From Armatimonadota bacterium (lineage in GTDB: Bacteria > Armatimonadota > Fimbriimonadia > Fimbriimonadales > Fimbriimonadaceae): a stretch of DNA of 10,058 nt. The DNA is taken from the NCBI GenBank assembly GCA_023428805.1, contig JAEYWW010000342.1:1-10058 (forward strand). The letters run 5' to 3'. The notes under the pieces are model-generated. The model was given only the letters and a program-made list of their open reading frames with translations. It was not told the DNA's origin and ran no database searches. Shown piece by piece: positions 1 through 5,762 of the stretch (positions are counted from its first letter, which is position 1; each line of letters opens with the position of its first letter). Position numbers and translations under genes: made by a program.

Positions 1-155
1 CTCACTCCAGAGCTCGACCCAGGTCGAGCACTCCTGATGCCTACACCTCTGGAGAGGTGCACCTGAAACCTCCAGCTTGGGAGGAAAACCGGCTTCGTGG
101 AACTCAGCCCTTCAAGGATGTGCGAATGGAGGGCCGACCTGAAGCGCAGCGGTCG
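1..155. other. Left edge, no gene recognised; three short inverted repeats
   Basis: No coding region can be supported here. One plus frame is open from the edge to a TGA at 64-66 and another to about 203, but neither translation is recognisable and the second runs into the antisense of the TPR gene. Three short perfect inverted repeats follow one another: arms 12-19/22-29 (GCTCGACC, 2-base centre), 44-50/53-59 (CACCTCT, 2-base centre) and 69-73/80-84 (CCTCC, 6-base loop). On the minus strand the last one is followed by only TTT, so it is at best a weak terminator for the TPR gene, whose stop lies at 156-158. Confidence 0.4.
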
Positions 156-1064
156 CTAATGGCTGGTGCGGCGAAGACGATTCGACTCTTCGATTGCGAT
201 TGAGTGCCTCGGATCAATCGAAAGGGCTTCCGCAAAGGCCTTGAGAGCGTCGGACTCTCGCGCCAGCCGGGCGAGGGCGATTCCAGCACAGGCATGGGCA
301 TCGGCATAACGGGGATTGATTTGGATCGCAGCCAGAAACTCATCAAGAGCTTCCTGCACCCGGTCAAGCTGGAGCAAAGACTCGCCGTGGCGGCAACGGA
401 GATCGGCCCATTTCGGCTCGTTCTGAACTGCCTGACGATAGGCATCTTCGGCATCCACCCAACGATTCTTCTGCCCGAATTCTGCGGCTATCTCGGCGAG
501 AGAGGACGCGCTGGTTGTCTGGGGTCGGGATGCCATCAAGAGAACTCCCACCGCCGCTTCGATCCGACCTTCGCGGACATGATCCGACACGCGCACGTGA
601 ACTTGATCGGGAAAATGCTGGAAGCTGATTTGAAGGGCCTCCTCCGCACGATCTATCCGGAGAAGCGCGGCTCCCTTGATCGCCAAAGCACGGGAATACG
701 AGGAGTTCAAAGCCAGCGCACGATCCGCCGAAACCAGAGCGTCGTGGTTTTCGTTCAGTCCCAACTGAGCTTCCGCCAGCCTCTGCCACAGATCAGCAAA
801 GCTTGGCCGAAGCTGCAGCGCATCGCCGAGCAATGAGCAGGCAGGCGCGTATTCCTGCAAGGCGATGCGGGCATCCGCCGCGCCCATCAGGCTTTGCACC
901 AGCTTGGCACGGGCGAGATTCTTGGCTTCGGGATCGCTGAGTTCGGTGAGGCTCGCGCGGAACTCGACGACAGCCTCATCAAAGTCGGAGCGGGCAAGAG
1001 CGCGGACTGCCCGGTCATAGGCCGGACTCTGCCCAAATCCGTACCACTTGCCGACGATGCTCAT
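156..1064 (-). CDS. TPR-repeat protein, 302 aa
   Basis: This is a tetratricopeptide-repeat protein, presumably a protein-protein interaction scaffold; no catalytic domain is visible. Helical repeat units with the TPR pattern (W/L-x2-L/G-Y-x8-A-x3-F-x2-A-x4-P) can be seen at about residues 14-47 (with DFDEAVVEFRASL), 56-89 (LLGDALQLRP), 90-122 (LAEAQLGLNENHDALVSADRAL), 123-150, 187-219 (WVDAEDAYRQAVQNEP), 220-253 (VQEALDEFLAAIQINP) and 254-287 (ESDALKAFAEALSIDP). Residues about 150-186 are a less regular linker. There is no signal peptide or membrane segment, so it is likely cytoplasmic. The start is the ATG with complement at 1062-1064; a TAAAAT hexamer lies 9 bases upstream and there is no Shine-Dalgarno site. 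It is separated from the upstream MBL gene by 119 bases, so it may have its own promoter. The partner or pathway is not deducible. Confidence 0.9.
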   Translation of the reverse strand: MSIVGKWYGFGQSPAYDRAVRALARSDFDEAVVEFRASLTELSDPEAKNLARAKLVQSLMGAADARIALQEYAPACSLLGDALQLRPSFADLWQRLAEAQLGLNENHDALVSADRALALNSSYSRALAIKGAALLRIDRAEEALQISFQHFPDQVHVRVSDHVREGRIEAAVGVLLMASRPQTTSASSLAEIAAEFGQKNRWVDAEDAYRQAVQNEPKWADLRCRHGESLLQLDRVQEALDEFLAAIQINPRYADAHACAGIALARLARESDALKAFAEALSIDPRHSIAIEESNRLRRTSH

Positions 1065-1073
1065 GCCGATTGG

Positions 1074-1079
1074 ATTTTA
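1074..1079 (-). promoter_or_regulatory. Candidate -10 box of the TPR gene
   Basis: On the minus strand TAAAAT (5 of 6 matches to TATAAT) stands 9 bases before the ATG of the TPR gene. Transcription starting at the usual distance would give a leader of only about 2-3 bases. No convincing -35 box is seen. This is inferred from position and from the similar arrangement at other genes in the window. Confidence 0.4.
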
Positions 1080-1183
1080 GTGGAGTTTGGAGGGGCGACT
1101 ATGGACAGGAGGCCCTCCCTGGCCGTTTCGCCCGCCAGTCCCTTGGCCTAAGAACCAGACGGGGCTGCTGTGGAAAACGGAGC

Positions 1184-1990
1184 TTAAATTTCAAGAACCA
1201 GGCCGTCGAAGCCGATCTGGACGCCATGCGGGTTCAAAGCCTGTTCCAATTCGTGGTGCGTGCCTTCGCCATTGTGGCTGTGGTGCGTGGTGACAATCTG
1301 GGTTTGCGAATCGACTGTCCCCTGGCCCGCCAGCCTTTCCAGAACGAGCACGAGGTCCTTGATGTCCAAGTGGCCATAGTAGGGAGTGTGCACGAATCCC
1401 TCCGAGCACTCGATCACCAGAATGTCGAGCCGTCTGCCAGCTAGAAAATCAAAAGTCTCTTCAGGATAAACACCCGTGTCGGTGGCATAGAGGATGCGCC
1501 TGCCTTCCGACTCGATCAGGAAGTTGTGCGCTTCTTCGCTCTCTTTGTGCCGGGGACGGACGGGCGTGATTTCGTAGTTGCAGTGGGTGAACGGCACAAA
1601 GTTGTGCGTCATCACCACTTCGAACGGCCAGTTCGGATACCGCTCCATGATCGCCCGGCAGATCACCGCATTGCCGTAGATTTGAAAGCCGGCATACTCG
1701 CACTCGTTGAAGGGATAGAGCGCGTACTGCAGCTCCTCAATTGCGAAGTGATCGGAGTCGCTGTGGGTAAAGATCACCGCTGTCCAGTCGCGGGCATCCA
1801 GGCCCTCGCGGGCGAGCTGGCTCCAGGTGTCGGGGCCGAAGTCGATTTTGATTGCGTCGTCGAGGACCGCCGCGCTGCGGGTGCGAATGTCCTTTCCCCG
1901 GTGCTGGCGGGCGTACTGGCTCACTCTCGTGCTGCTGTAGAGCGCGGGAATGCCGTCTGCACCGCCAGTGCCGAGGAGCCTCAACTGCAT
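1184..1990 (-). CDS. PhnP-like metallo-beta-lactamase-fold hydrolase, 268 aa
   Basis: This is a metallo-beta-lactamase-superfamily protein of the PhnP/RNase Z-like branch, whose members hydrolyse phosphodiesters such as cyclic phosphates with a dimetal centre. Visible motifs are the N-terminal LRLLGTGGADGIP, the metal motif at 76-81 (HSDSDH), a conserved His region at 148-155 (RHKESEEAH), YATDTG with Asp171, ECSEG at 194-198, and the C-terminal TTHHSHNG at 234-241 followed by HHELE. The usual first motif is HxHxDH; here the second His is Asp (residue 78). Length fits the family. The ATG lies 4 bases after the stop of DUF1015, and a GAAGGA Shine-Dalgarno-like site lies inside the end of that gene about 11 bases before the ATG, so the two are surely co-transcribed. 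The substrate is unknown; assignment to the fold is firm, to PhnP activity only by analogy. Confidence 0.9.
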   Translation of the reverse strand: MQLRLLGTGGADGIPALYSSTRVSQYARQHRGKDIRTRSAAVLDDAIKIDFGPDTWSQLAREGLDARDWTAVIFTHSDSDHFAIEELQYALYPFNECEYAGFQIYGNAVICRAIMERYPNWPFEVVMTHNFVPFTHCNYEITPVRPRHKESEEAHNFLIESEGRRILYATDTGVYPEETFDFLAGRRLDILVIECSEGFVHTPYYGHLDIKDLVLVLERLAGQGTVDSQTQIVTTHHSHNGEGTHHELEQALNPHGVQIGFDGLVLEI

Positions 1991-1994
1991 CTGA

Positions 1995-3275
1995 TCAGAA
2001 ATCCTTCAGGGACCACATCACCATGCCGCTGAGCAGCTTGGGATAGTAGTAGGTGCTCTTCTGCGGCATGAAGTCGCCGGACGAAGCGATGACACGCATG
2101 TCGTTGACCGTCGGAGGATTCATCAAAAATGCCGCAGGCGAACCATTCTCAACTGCATCCAAAGCCTCCTGTTCGATGCGGGTGTATCCGAAGAAATCGA
2201 CCCCCTTCAATCCAAGCAGTTTGGCGAAGATGAATCCGTGCAGTACGGAAACATCCAACTTGCGAAGTTCGGCGGAGCCGCCCGTTTCGATCTGCACTGC
2301 CAGCAAGTCGAGGTCATTCACTTTGGCGGTGAACCCGGTGCCGCCCGGTAGAGCCACGCCGAACGCGCGTCCCCCGCTTGCCGAAACCTTCTCGATCCGC
2401 TCCATCAGTTCCGAATTCGGACAGTCTTCGACTGCGAAGTGTTCGCTCATACGGGACTTCAGTTCTTCCGCGCTGACCGGCAGAGTCTTGAGGATGCGGT
2501 GGGTGGGGAGCAGGATGAGCCCGGGATCGCTGATGCTGCAGAGGGCCATCATCATGAAGTCCTCCGCGATCAGGCCATCCTTCTCGCCCAGAGCCTCGCG
2601 GAATCCGAGCGCGGTCTCGTAGCGATGATGCCCGTCGGCGATCCAGACTTTCTGGTCCGTGAGCTGGGTCGTGATCTCCCCGATCGCCTCCTCGTCGTCG
2701 ATGCATTCCAAGACGTGGCGGATGCCGTCATCTTCGCTGGTAATGTCCGCGATTTCGGTGGCGGGAGCAGAGGTGATCGTTTTATGGATGCCCTGGGTGT
2801 CGTCCTCAAAGAGCCCAAAGATGCACTCCAGATGCGAGCGGGTGGCCTCAAGAATCCTCAGGCGATCTTCCTTGTGCTTGGGGAAGGTCTGCTCGTGCGG
2901 AAGCACGACGTTCCTGCTGTAAGGCTCGACCTTGATGAGCGTGATCAGCTTGGTTCGGGAAAGAACTTGACCAGTACCAGGAACCTCGAAGGTTTGCGTA
3001 AGGCGATAGAAGCTCGGCTTTTCCTCAAGCTGGATCGTGCCGCTCCGCCGCCAATCTTCCAGCCGCGACGCGCTCCGCGCGTACTTCACGAACTTGCTGC
3101 GGTCGCCCTCCTCGCTCTCGGGCAGGGTCAGCCGCACAACATTGTTGGGGTTTCTCGCGGCAAGCTCCTCCCGTTGCTCGGGAGAGATCACGTCATACGG
3201 GGGCGCGGTGATGTCAGCCAGCGCGCCAGCTTCCTCATTGAAGCGCAGCCCCTTGAAGGGCCTCACGGTCGCCAT
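1995..3275 (-). CDS. DUF1015 family protein (COG4198), 426 aa
   Basis: This is a full-length member of the DUF1015 family, a widespread bacterial family without established biochemistry. Family signatures seen in order are the N-terminal VRPFKGLRF (4-12), APPYDVIS (24-31), LPHEQTFPKHKEDRL (about 125-139), ADGHHRYETALGFR near residue 214, and the C-terminal FMPQKSTYYYPKLLSGMV close to the end. The DGHHR element resembles the ParB-like/sulfiredoxin-like motif; a related fold is an inference only. No signal peptide or membrane helix is present. It is the first gene of a two-gene unit with the MBL-fold gene, which suggests a shared role. The ATG (complement at 3273-3275) is preceded at 6 bases by CATAAT and no Shine-Dalgarno site, and starts exactly where the family signature begins, so the start is well supported. 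Confidence 0.95.
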   Translation of the reverse strand: MATVRPFKGLRFNEEAGALADITAPPYDVISPEQREELAARNPNNVVRLTLPESEEGDRSKFVKYARSASRLEDWRRSGTIQLEEKPSFYRLTQTFEVPGTGQVLSRTKLITLIKVEPYSRNVVLPHEQTFPKHKEDRLRILEATRSHLECIFGLFEDDTQGIHKTITSAPATEIADITSEDDGIRHVLECIDDEEAIGEITTQLTDQKVWIADGHHRYETALGFREALGEKDGLIAEDFMMMALCSISDPGLILLPTHRILKTLPVSAEELKSRMSEHFAVEDCPNSELMERIEKVSASGGRAFGVALPGGTGFTAKVNDLDLLAVQIETGGSAELRKLDVSVLHGFIFAKLLGLKGVDFFGYTRIEQEALDAVENGSPAAFLMNPPTVNDMRVIASSGDFMPQKSTYYYPKLLSGMVMWSLKDF

Positions 3276-3281
3276 GGGCGG

Positions 3282-3287
3282 ATTATG
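3282..3287 (-). promoter_or_regulatory. Candidate -10 box of DUF1015 (leaderless start)
   Basis: On the minus strand CATAAT (5 of 6 to TATAAT) is separated from the DUF1015 ATG by exactly 6 bases, which would place the transcription start at the A of the ATG. No good -35 box is found at 16-18 bases. The plus-strand ATG at 3285 lies inside this hexamer, which argues against it being the start of the divergent gene. Confidence 0.5.
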
Positions 3288-3409
3288 GGGTCAGTCGCCC
3301 AAGCTATTGTGGGACTGGGCAAGTATACAGACGCAGTTGATTTGTTGCTTGAAGTGATGAGATCAATTGAGGCCGAATTTTGTAAAGGTTTTAGCCCAAG
3401 TGCAGAAGG

Positions 3410-3415
3410 TAAATT
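3410..3415 (+). promoter_or_regulatory. Candidate -10 box of the DUF4261 gene
   Basis: TAAATT (4 of 6 to TATAAT, TANNNT pattern) lies 7 bases before the GTG at 3423, the same spacing as at the polyprenyl synthase gene. It supports a leaderless start at this GTG. No clear -35 box is seen. An AGAAGG at 3404-3409 is too far from the GTG (13 bases) to be a comfortable Shine-Dalgarno site. Confidence 0.35.
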
Positions 3416-3422
3416 CGGCGTC

Positions 3423-4172
3423 GTGTTCAAAAAGCTCTTCGGTCGTAAGAATGAGCCTAAAACAGCATCGCCACTTCTGTTTGTCTGCATCCGTGACCTC
3501 GGACCAATCCAATGGGATGCGATGCGCACAAATTTGACTGGCGAGCAGGTTCAAATGTCGGCGGCCGAAGGCAATGTTGTCAGCTTCGACTTTCCCCAGT
3601 GCACCATTCAAACAATCTTCATTTCGGCTGCGGTACCAGATAGCGAGGCGGATGCCCAAATTCCATTCTCACGTTTCTGGAATCCAGATGACTCTGCGAC
3701 TCATCAATCCCACCTGGTCATGTTCTCTTCGACAGGCGAACTCCTGGAACAGTTGAGGTGCCTCGCAAAATTGGCGCAGGCAGTTTCAAAGTCCAACGAT
3801 GTGGTCTGTCTTTATTGCGGAAATGCCAACCAAATCATCAACCCTGAAACCGCATCAGATCTCTGCGATGACGACGCGTGGCTCTCGATTTGGGTGAATG
3901 TCATCACTTCGCAGAATCAGTCGGGCGGGATAGACGCGAGCACGATTGGGCTGGAATCTCTGGGACATCATGAATTCGAGCTTGTTGGCACTCAACAGTC
4001 CATCGAAGACACATTTGGGCTGCTGCTCGATCTGTCCAGTTATGTGCTGAATCAAGGGCCAGTAATGAAACATGGGCAGACCTTCGGTCGAACCGCAGAG
4101 GAAAAGTATCGCATTGAGGTGGGTCGAAGCCGCTTGGGCAAGCCGGGCACGGTCATCCGCTTGAACTGGTGA
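3423..4172 (+). CDS. DUF4261 domain-containing protein, 249 aa
   Basis: The C-terminal 75 residues match the DUF4261 pattern well from memory: IGLESLGHHEFEL (about 175-187), then SSYVLNQGPVMKHGQTFGRTAEEKYR (205-230), then SRLGKPGTVIRLNW at the end. Upstream, HQSHLVMFSS (94-103) and VCLYCGNANQIINP (128-141) also fit the family. Its function is unknown; no signal peptide or membrane helix is seen. The start is uncertain: the frame is open far upstream, antisense to DUF1015, with ATGs at 3285 and 3357. I prefer GTG 3423 because the protein then begins MFKKLFGRK, a common N-terminus, has the usual family length, leaves room for two divergent promoters, and has TAAATT 7 bases upstream. The gene is markedly AT-richer than its neighbours (hand count 25 of 60 G+C at 3781-3840 versus 44 of 60 at 4741-4800), which suggests later acquisition. 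Confidence 0.82.
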   Translation: MFKKLFGRKNEPKTASPLLFVCIRDLGPIQWDAMRTNLTGEQVQMSAAEGNVVSFDFPQCTIQTIFISAAVPDSEADAQIPFSRFWNPDDSATHQSHLVMFSSTGELLEQLRCLAKLAQAVSKSNDVVCLYCGNANQIINPETASDLCDDDAWLSIWVNVITSQNQSGGIDASTIGLESLGHHEFELVGTQQSIEDTFGLLLDLSSYVLNQGPVMKHGQTFGRTAEEKYRIEVGRSRLGKPGTVIRLNW

Positions 4173-4189
4173 CGCCCGCCAATTGCTAG

Positions 4190-4195
4190 TAAACT
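4190..4195 (+). promoter_or_regulatory. Candidate -10 box of the polyprenyl synthase gene
   Basis: TAAACT (4 of 6 to TATAAT) is 7 bases before the GTG start at 4203. There is no Shine-Dalgarno site in the 30-base gap after DUF4261, so a leaderless transcript starting at or near the GTG is plausible. A TTGAAC at 4161-4166 is too far (23 bases) to be its -35 box. Confidence 0.4.
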
Positions 4196-4202
4196 GAAAA
4201 AT

Positions 4203-5081
4203 GTGAACGGCGAAGATCGGCTTTCCACCTATCGTGAACTTGCCGAAGCCCGTTTGGATGAGCTTCTTCCCAGCCCGGAATGGGACCCGATTCCGTTGCA
4301 CGAATCCATGCGCTACTCCGCGCTTGCGCCCGGGAAGAGGCTTCGTCCCGCCCTCTGCATGGCTTCCTGCGAGGCGGCGGGAGGATCTCGAAGCAAGGCT
4401 CTGGACGCGTCCTGCGCGGTTGAATTTGTCCACTGCTTCTCCCTGATCCACGACGATCTTCCGGCGATCGACGACGACGACCTGCGCCGGGGTCTTCCCA
4501 CCAACCACAAGGTCTACGGCGATGCCATTGCGATCCTCGCCGGAGATGCGCTCATGGCGCTGGCCTTCGAGGTGCTGGCGAAGATGGAGGGAACCGCCGA
4601 ACAGCGCATCCGGTGCGTCAGGATTCTCTCCTGCGCCCTGGGCTCCCCCGGATTGGTTGCGGGCGAGGTGCTGGACATCCTGAGCGAAGGCAGTGATGCC
4701 GAACTGGGCTTGGTTCAGCGCATCCACGCCTGGAAGACGGGAGCCCTCATCGCGGCCTCCTGCGAGATGGGCGCGATCATGGCGGGAGCGGATGCGGGGC
4801 TGGTCGAAGCCCTGGCCCGATTCGGAAGGGAGGTGGGCCTGGCCTTTCAGATTCAGGACGACATCCTCAACGAAACCTCCACCGCCGAACAGCTTGGCAA
4901 AGCCGTCGGAAGCGACCGCGAACGAAGCAAGCTCACCTATCCCGCCGCCATGGGCCTTGACCGCAGCCGGGTGGAAGCGCAGCGGGCAACCCAGTCGGCT
5001 CTGACAATCCTCGACTCGCTTCCGGGCGACACCGCCACCCTGCGCGAGCTCGCCCTGTTCTCCGCAGATCGAACTGTCTGA
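4203..5081 (+). CDS. ispA: Short-chain polyprenyl diphosphate synthase (IspA/GGPP synthase type), 292 aa
   Basis: This enzyme condenses isopentenyl diphosphate with allylic diphosphates to make farnesyl or geranylgeranyl diphosphate for quinones, carotenoids or cell-wall lipid carriers. Motifs in order: GKRLRP (44-49); EFVHCFSLIHDD leading into the first Asp-rich motif DDLPAID (84-90) and DDLRRGLPTNH (92-101); the GDAL element at 114-117; HAWKTG (175-180); FQIQDDILN (215-223) with LGKAVGSD (231-238) and KLTYP. The chain length is typical of IspA. The second Asp-rich motif reads DDILN instead of the usual DDxxD, a notable change of its last Asp (residue 223). FPP versus GGPP specificity cannot be read safely. 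The start is GTG at 4203: the overlapping ATG at 4201 is followed at once by TGA, and the next ATG (codon 36) would cut into the domain. Confidence 0.93.
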   Translation: MNGEDRLSTYRELAEARLDELLPSPEWDPIPLHESMRYSALAPGKRLRPALCMASCEAAGGSRSKALDASCAVEFVHCFSLIHDDLPAIDDDDLRRGLPTNHKVYGDAIAILAGDALMALAFEVLAKMEGTAEQRIRCVRILSCALGSPGLVAGEVLDILSEGSDAELGLVQRIHAWKTGALIAASCEMGAIMAGADAGLVEALARFGREVGLAFQIQDDILNETSTAEQLGKAVGSDRERSKLTYPAAMGLDRSRVEAQRATQSALTILDSLPGDTATLRELALFSADRTV

Positions 5082-5088
5082 ACCCTGC

Positions 5089-5118
5089 TTGACATCAGAT
5101 CAGCAGCCTTGGCATAAT
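5089..5118 (+). promoter_or_regulatory. Promoter of the TetR regulator-hydrolase operon
   Basis: A perfect -35 box TTGACA (5089-5094) and CATAAT (5113-5118, 5 of 6 to TATAAT) are separated by 18 bases. This is the best sigma-70-type promoter in the window. Transcription would start near 5125, about 17 bases before the ATG at 5142. The -10 box lies wholly inside the palindromic operator, so repressor binding should block it. Confidence 0.75.
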
Positions 5119-5145
5119 TCAATGAACACGTTCATTGAATTATGC
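5112..5145. promoter_or_regulatory. 34-bp palindromic operator of the TetR regulator
   Basis: Left arm GCATAATTCAATGAAC (5112-5127) is fully complementary to the right arm GTTCATTGAATTATGC (5130-5145), around a 2-base centre AC. Sixteen of sixteen pairs match, which is far beyond chance, and the element is AT-rich in GC-rich surroundings. It covers the -10 box, the predicted transcription start and the start codon of the adjacent TetR-type gene. The size and placement fit a TetR-family operator for autorepression and, through the operon, control of the hydrolase. Confidence 0.85.
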
Positions 5146-5762
5146 GCTCCTATGACTCTGCCAGACGAATTGAAAAGCAGCTGCTGACAAGGGCCCAGAT
5201 TATTGAGGCCGCGAAATTCGAGTTTGAAGAGAAGGGCTTTCGGGAGGCCAGCATCCGCTCCATTGCCTTGAAGTGCGGTGTCGCATCGGGGACGGTTCTG
5301 ACTCACTTCTCTACCAAGCAGGATCTCTGCCACAGCGCGCTTTTCGACGACCTCGAGAAGGTCTGCCAAGAGGCGATTCAGGCCCCCACGACAGGTTCAT
5401 TGCACCATGATTACGTCGCCGTCGCCGCAAAGCTGTATTCCTATTACGCGGATCGCCCAGCTCTTTCCCGCGAGCTTCTCCGGGAGTCGCTCTTCGCGGA
5501 AGACCCTTGGCGGCAGAGGTTCATGCAGCAGGTCCTGGATGTCAACCAAGCCCTGACTGCGTGGGCGATTGAAGCGATGAAGGAGCGACGGCTCGCTTCC
5601 GAGATCAACCCAGTTCTGCTCGCCTCCTCGTTTCTCTCGTTCTACTACTTCGCCCTCATCGGATGGATGCAGGAAGGATTGCCCGACCCGCTGCCCGCCG
5701 TCGAAGCGATGCTCTCACAGCACCTCCACGGCATGACCCTAAGCCCCGAAACTCATGACTGA
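5142..5762 (+). CDS. TetR/AcrR-family transcriptional regulator, 206 aa
   Basis: This is a DNA-binding regulator, probably a repressor of its own operon that is released by a small ligand. The N-terminal TetR domain spans about residues 14-62: LTRAQIIEAAKFEFEEKGF, then the helix-turn-helix SIRSIALKCGVASGTVLTHF at 37-56, then STKQDL. The rest (about 65-200) is the all-helical ligand/dimer domain, which is not alignable by eye to a particular ligand class. The length is typical of the family. The ATG at 5142 sits in the right arm of the palindromic operator. No Shine-Dalgarno site precedes it, but this is the only in-frame start before the helix-turn-helix that fits. Its stop overlaps the hydrolase start by 8 bases (ATGACTGA), so both genes are translated from one mRNA and the hydrolase is the likely target. 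Confidence 0.93.
   Translation: MRSYDSARRIEKQLLTRAQIIEAAKFEFEEKGFREASIRSIALKCGVASGTVLTHFSTKQDLCHSALFDDLEKVCQEAIQAPTTGSLHHDYVAVAAKLYSYYADRPALSRELLRESLFAEDPWRQRFMQQVLDVNQALTAWAIEAMKERRLASEINPVLLASSFLSFYYFALIGWMQEGLPDPLPAVEAMLSQHLHGMTLSPETHD

Noticed and set aside
204..836. 210-codon open frame on the plus strand
   Set aside because: It is antisense to the TPR gene and shows no domain; the opposite strand has clear repeated TPR units.
1100..1125. GC-rich inverted repeat in the gap between the TPR and MBL genes as a terminator
   Set aside because: The arms are short and imperfect and there is no T tract on either strand.
3322..3329. GTATAC-centred box that could be a -10 element on both strands (TATACT minus, TATACA plus)
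   Set aside because: No -35 box at proper spacing was found on either strand, and the hexamers nearer to the start codons explain initiation better.
2439..3422. Long upstream extension of the DUF4261 reading frame on the plus strand
   Set aside because: It is antisense to the well-supported DUF1015 gene. Its translation has no family features. The ATG at 3285 coincides with the DUF1015 -10 box, and the ATG at 3357 has no ribosome site or promoter spacing in its favour.
3855..4727. 290-codon open frame on the minus strand across DUF4261 and the polyprenyl synthase
   Set aside because: It is antisense to two genes with clear family motifs and has no recognisable motif itself.
5122..5187. Small upstream ORF (ATG at 5122, 21 codons) overlapping the TetR start
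   Set aside because: Its ATG is an outcome of the palindrome and probably lies upstream of the predicted transcription start near 5125. It has no ribosome binding site.
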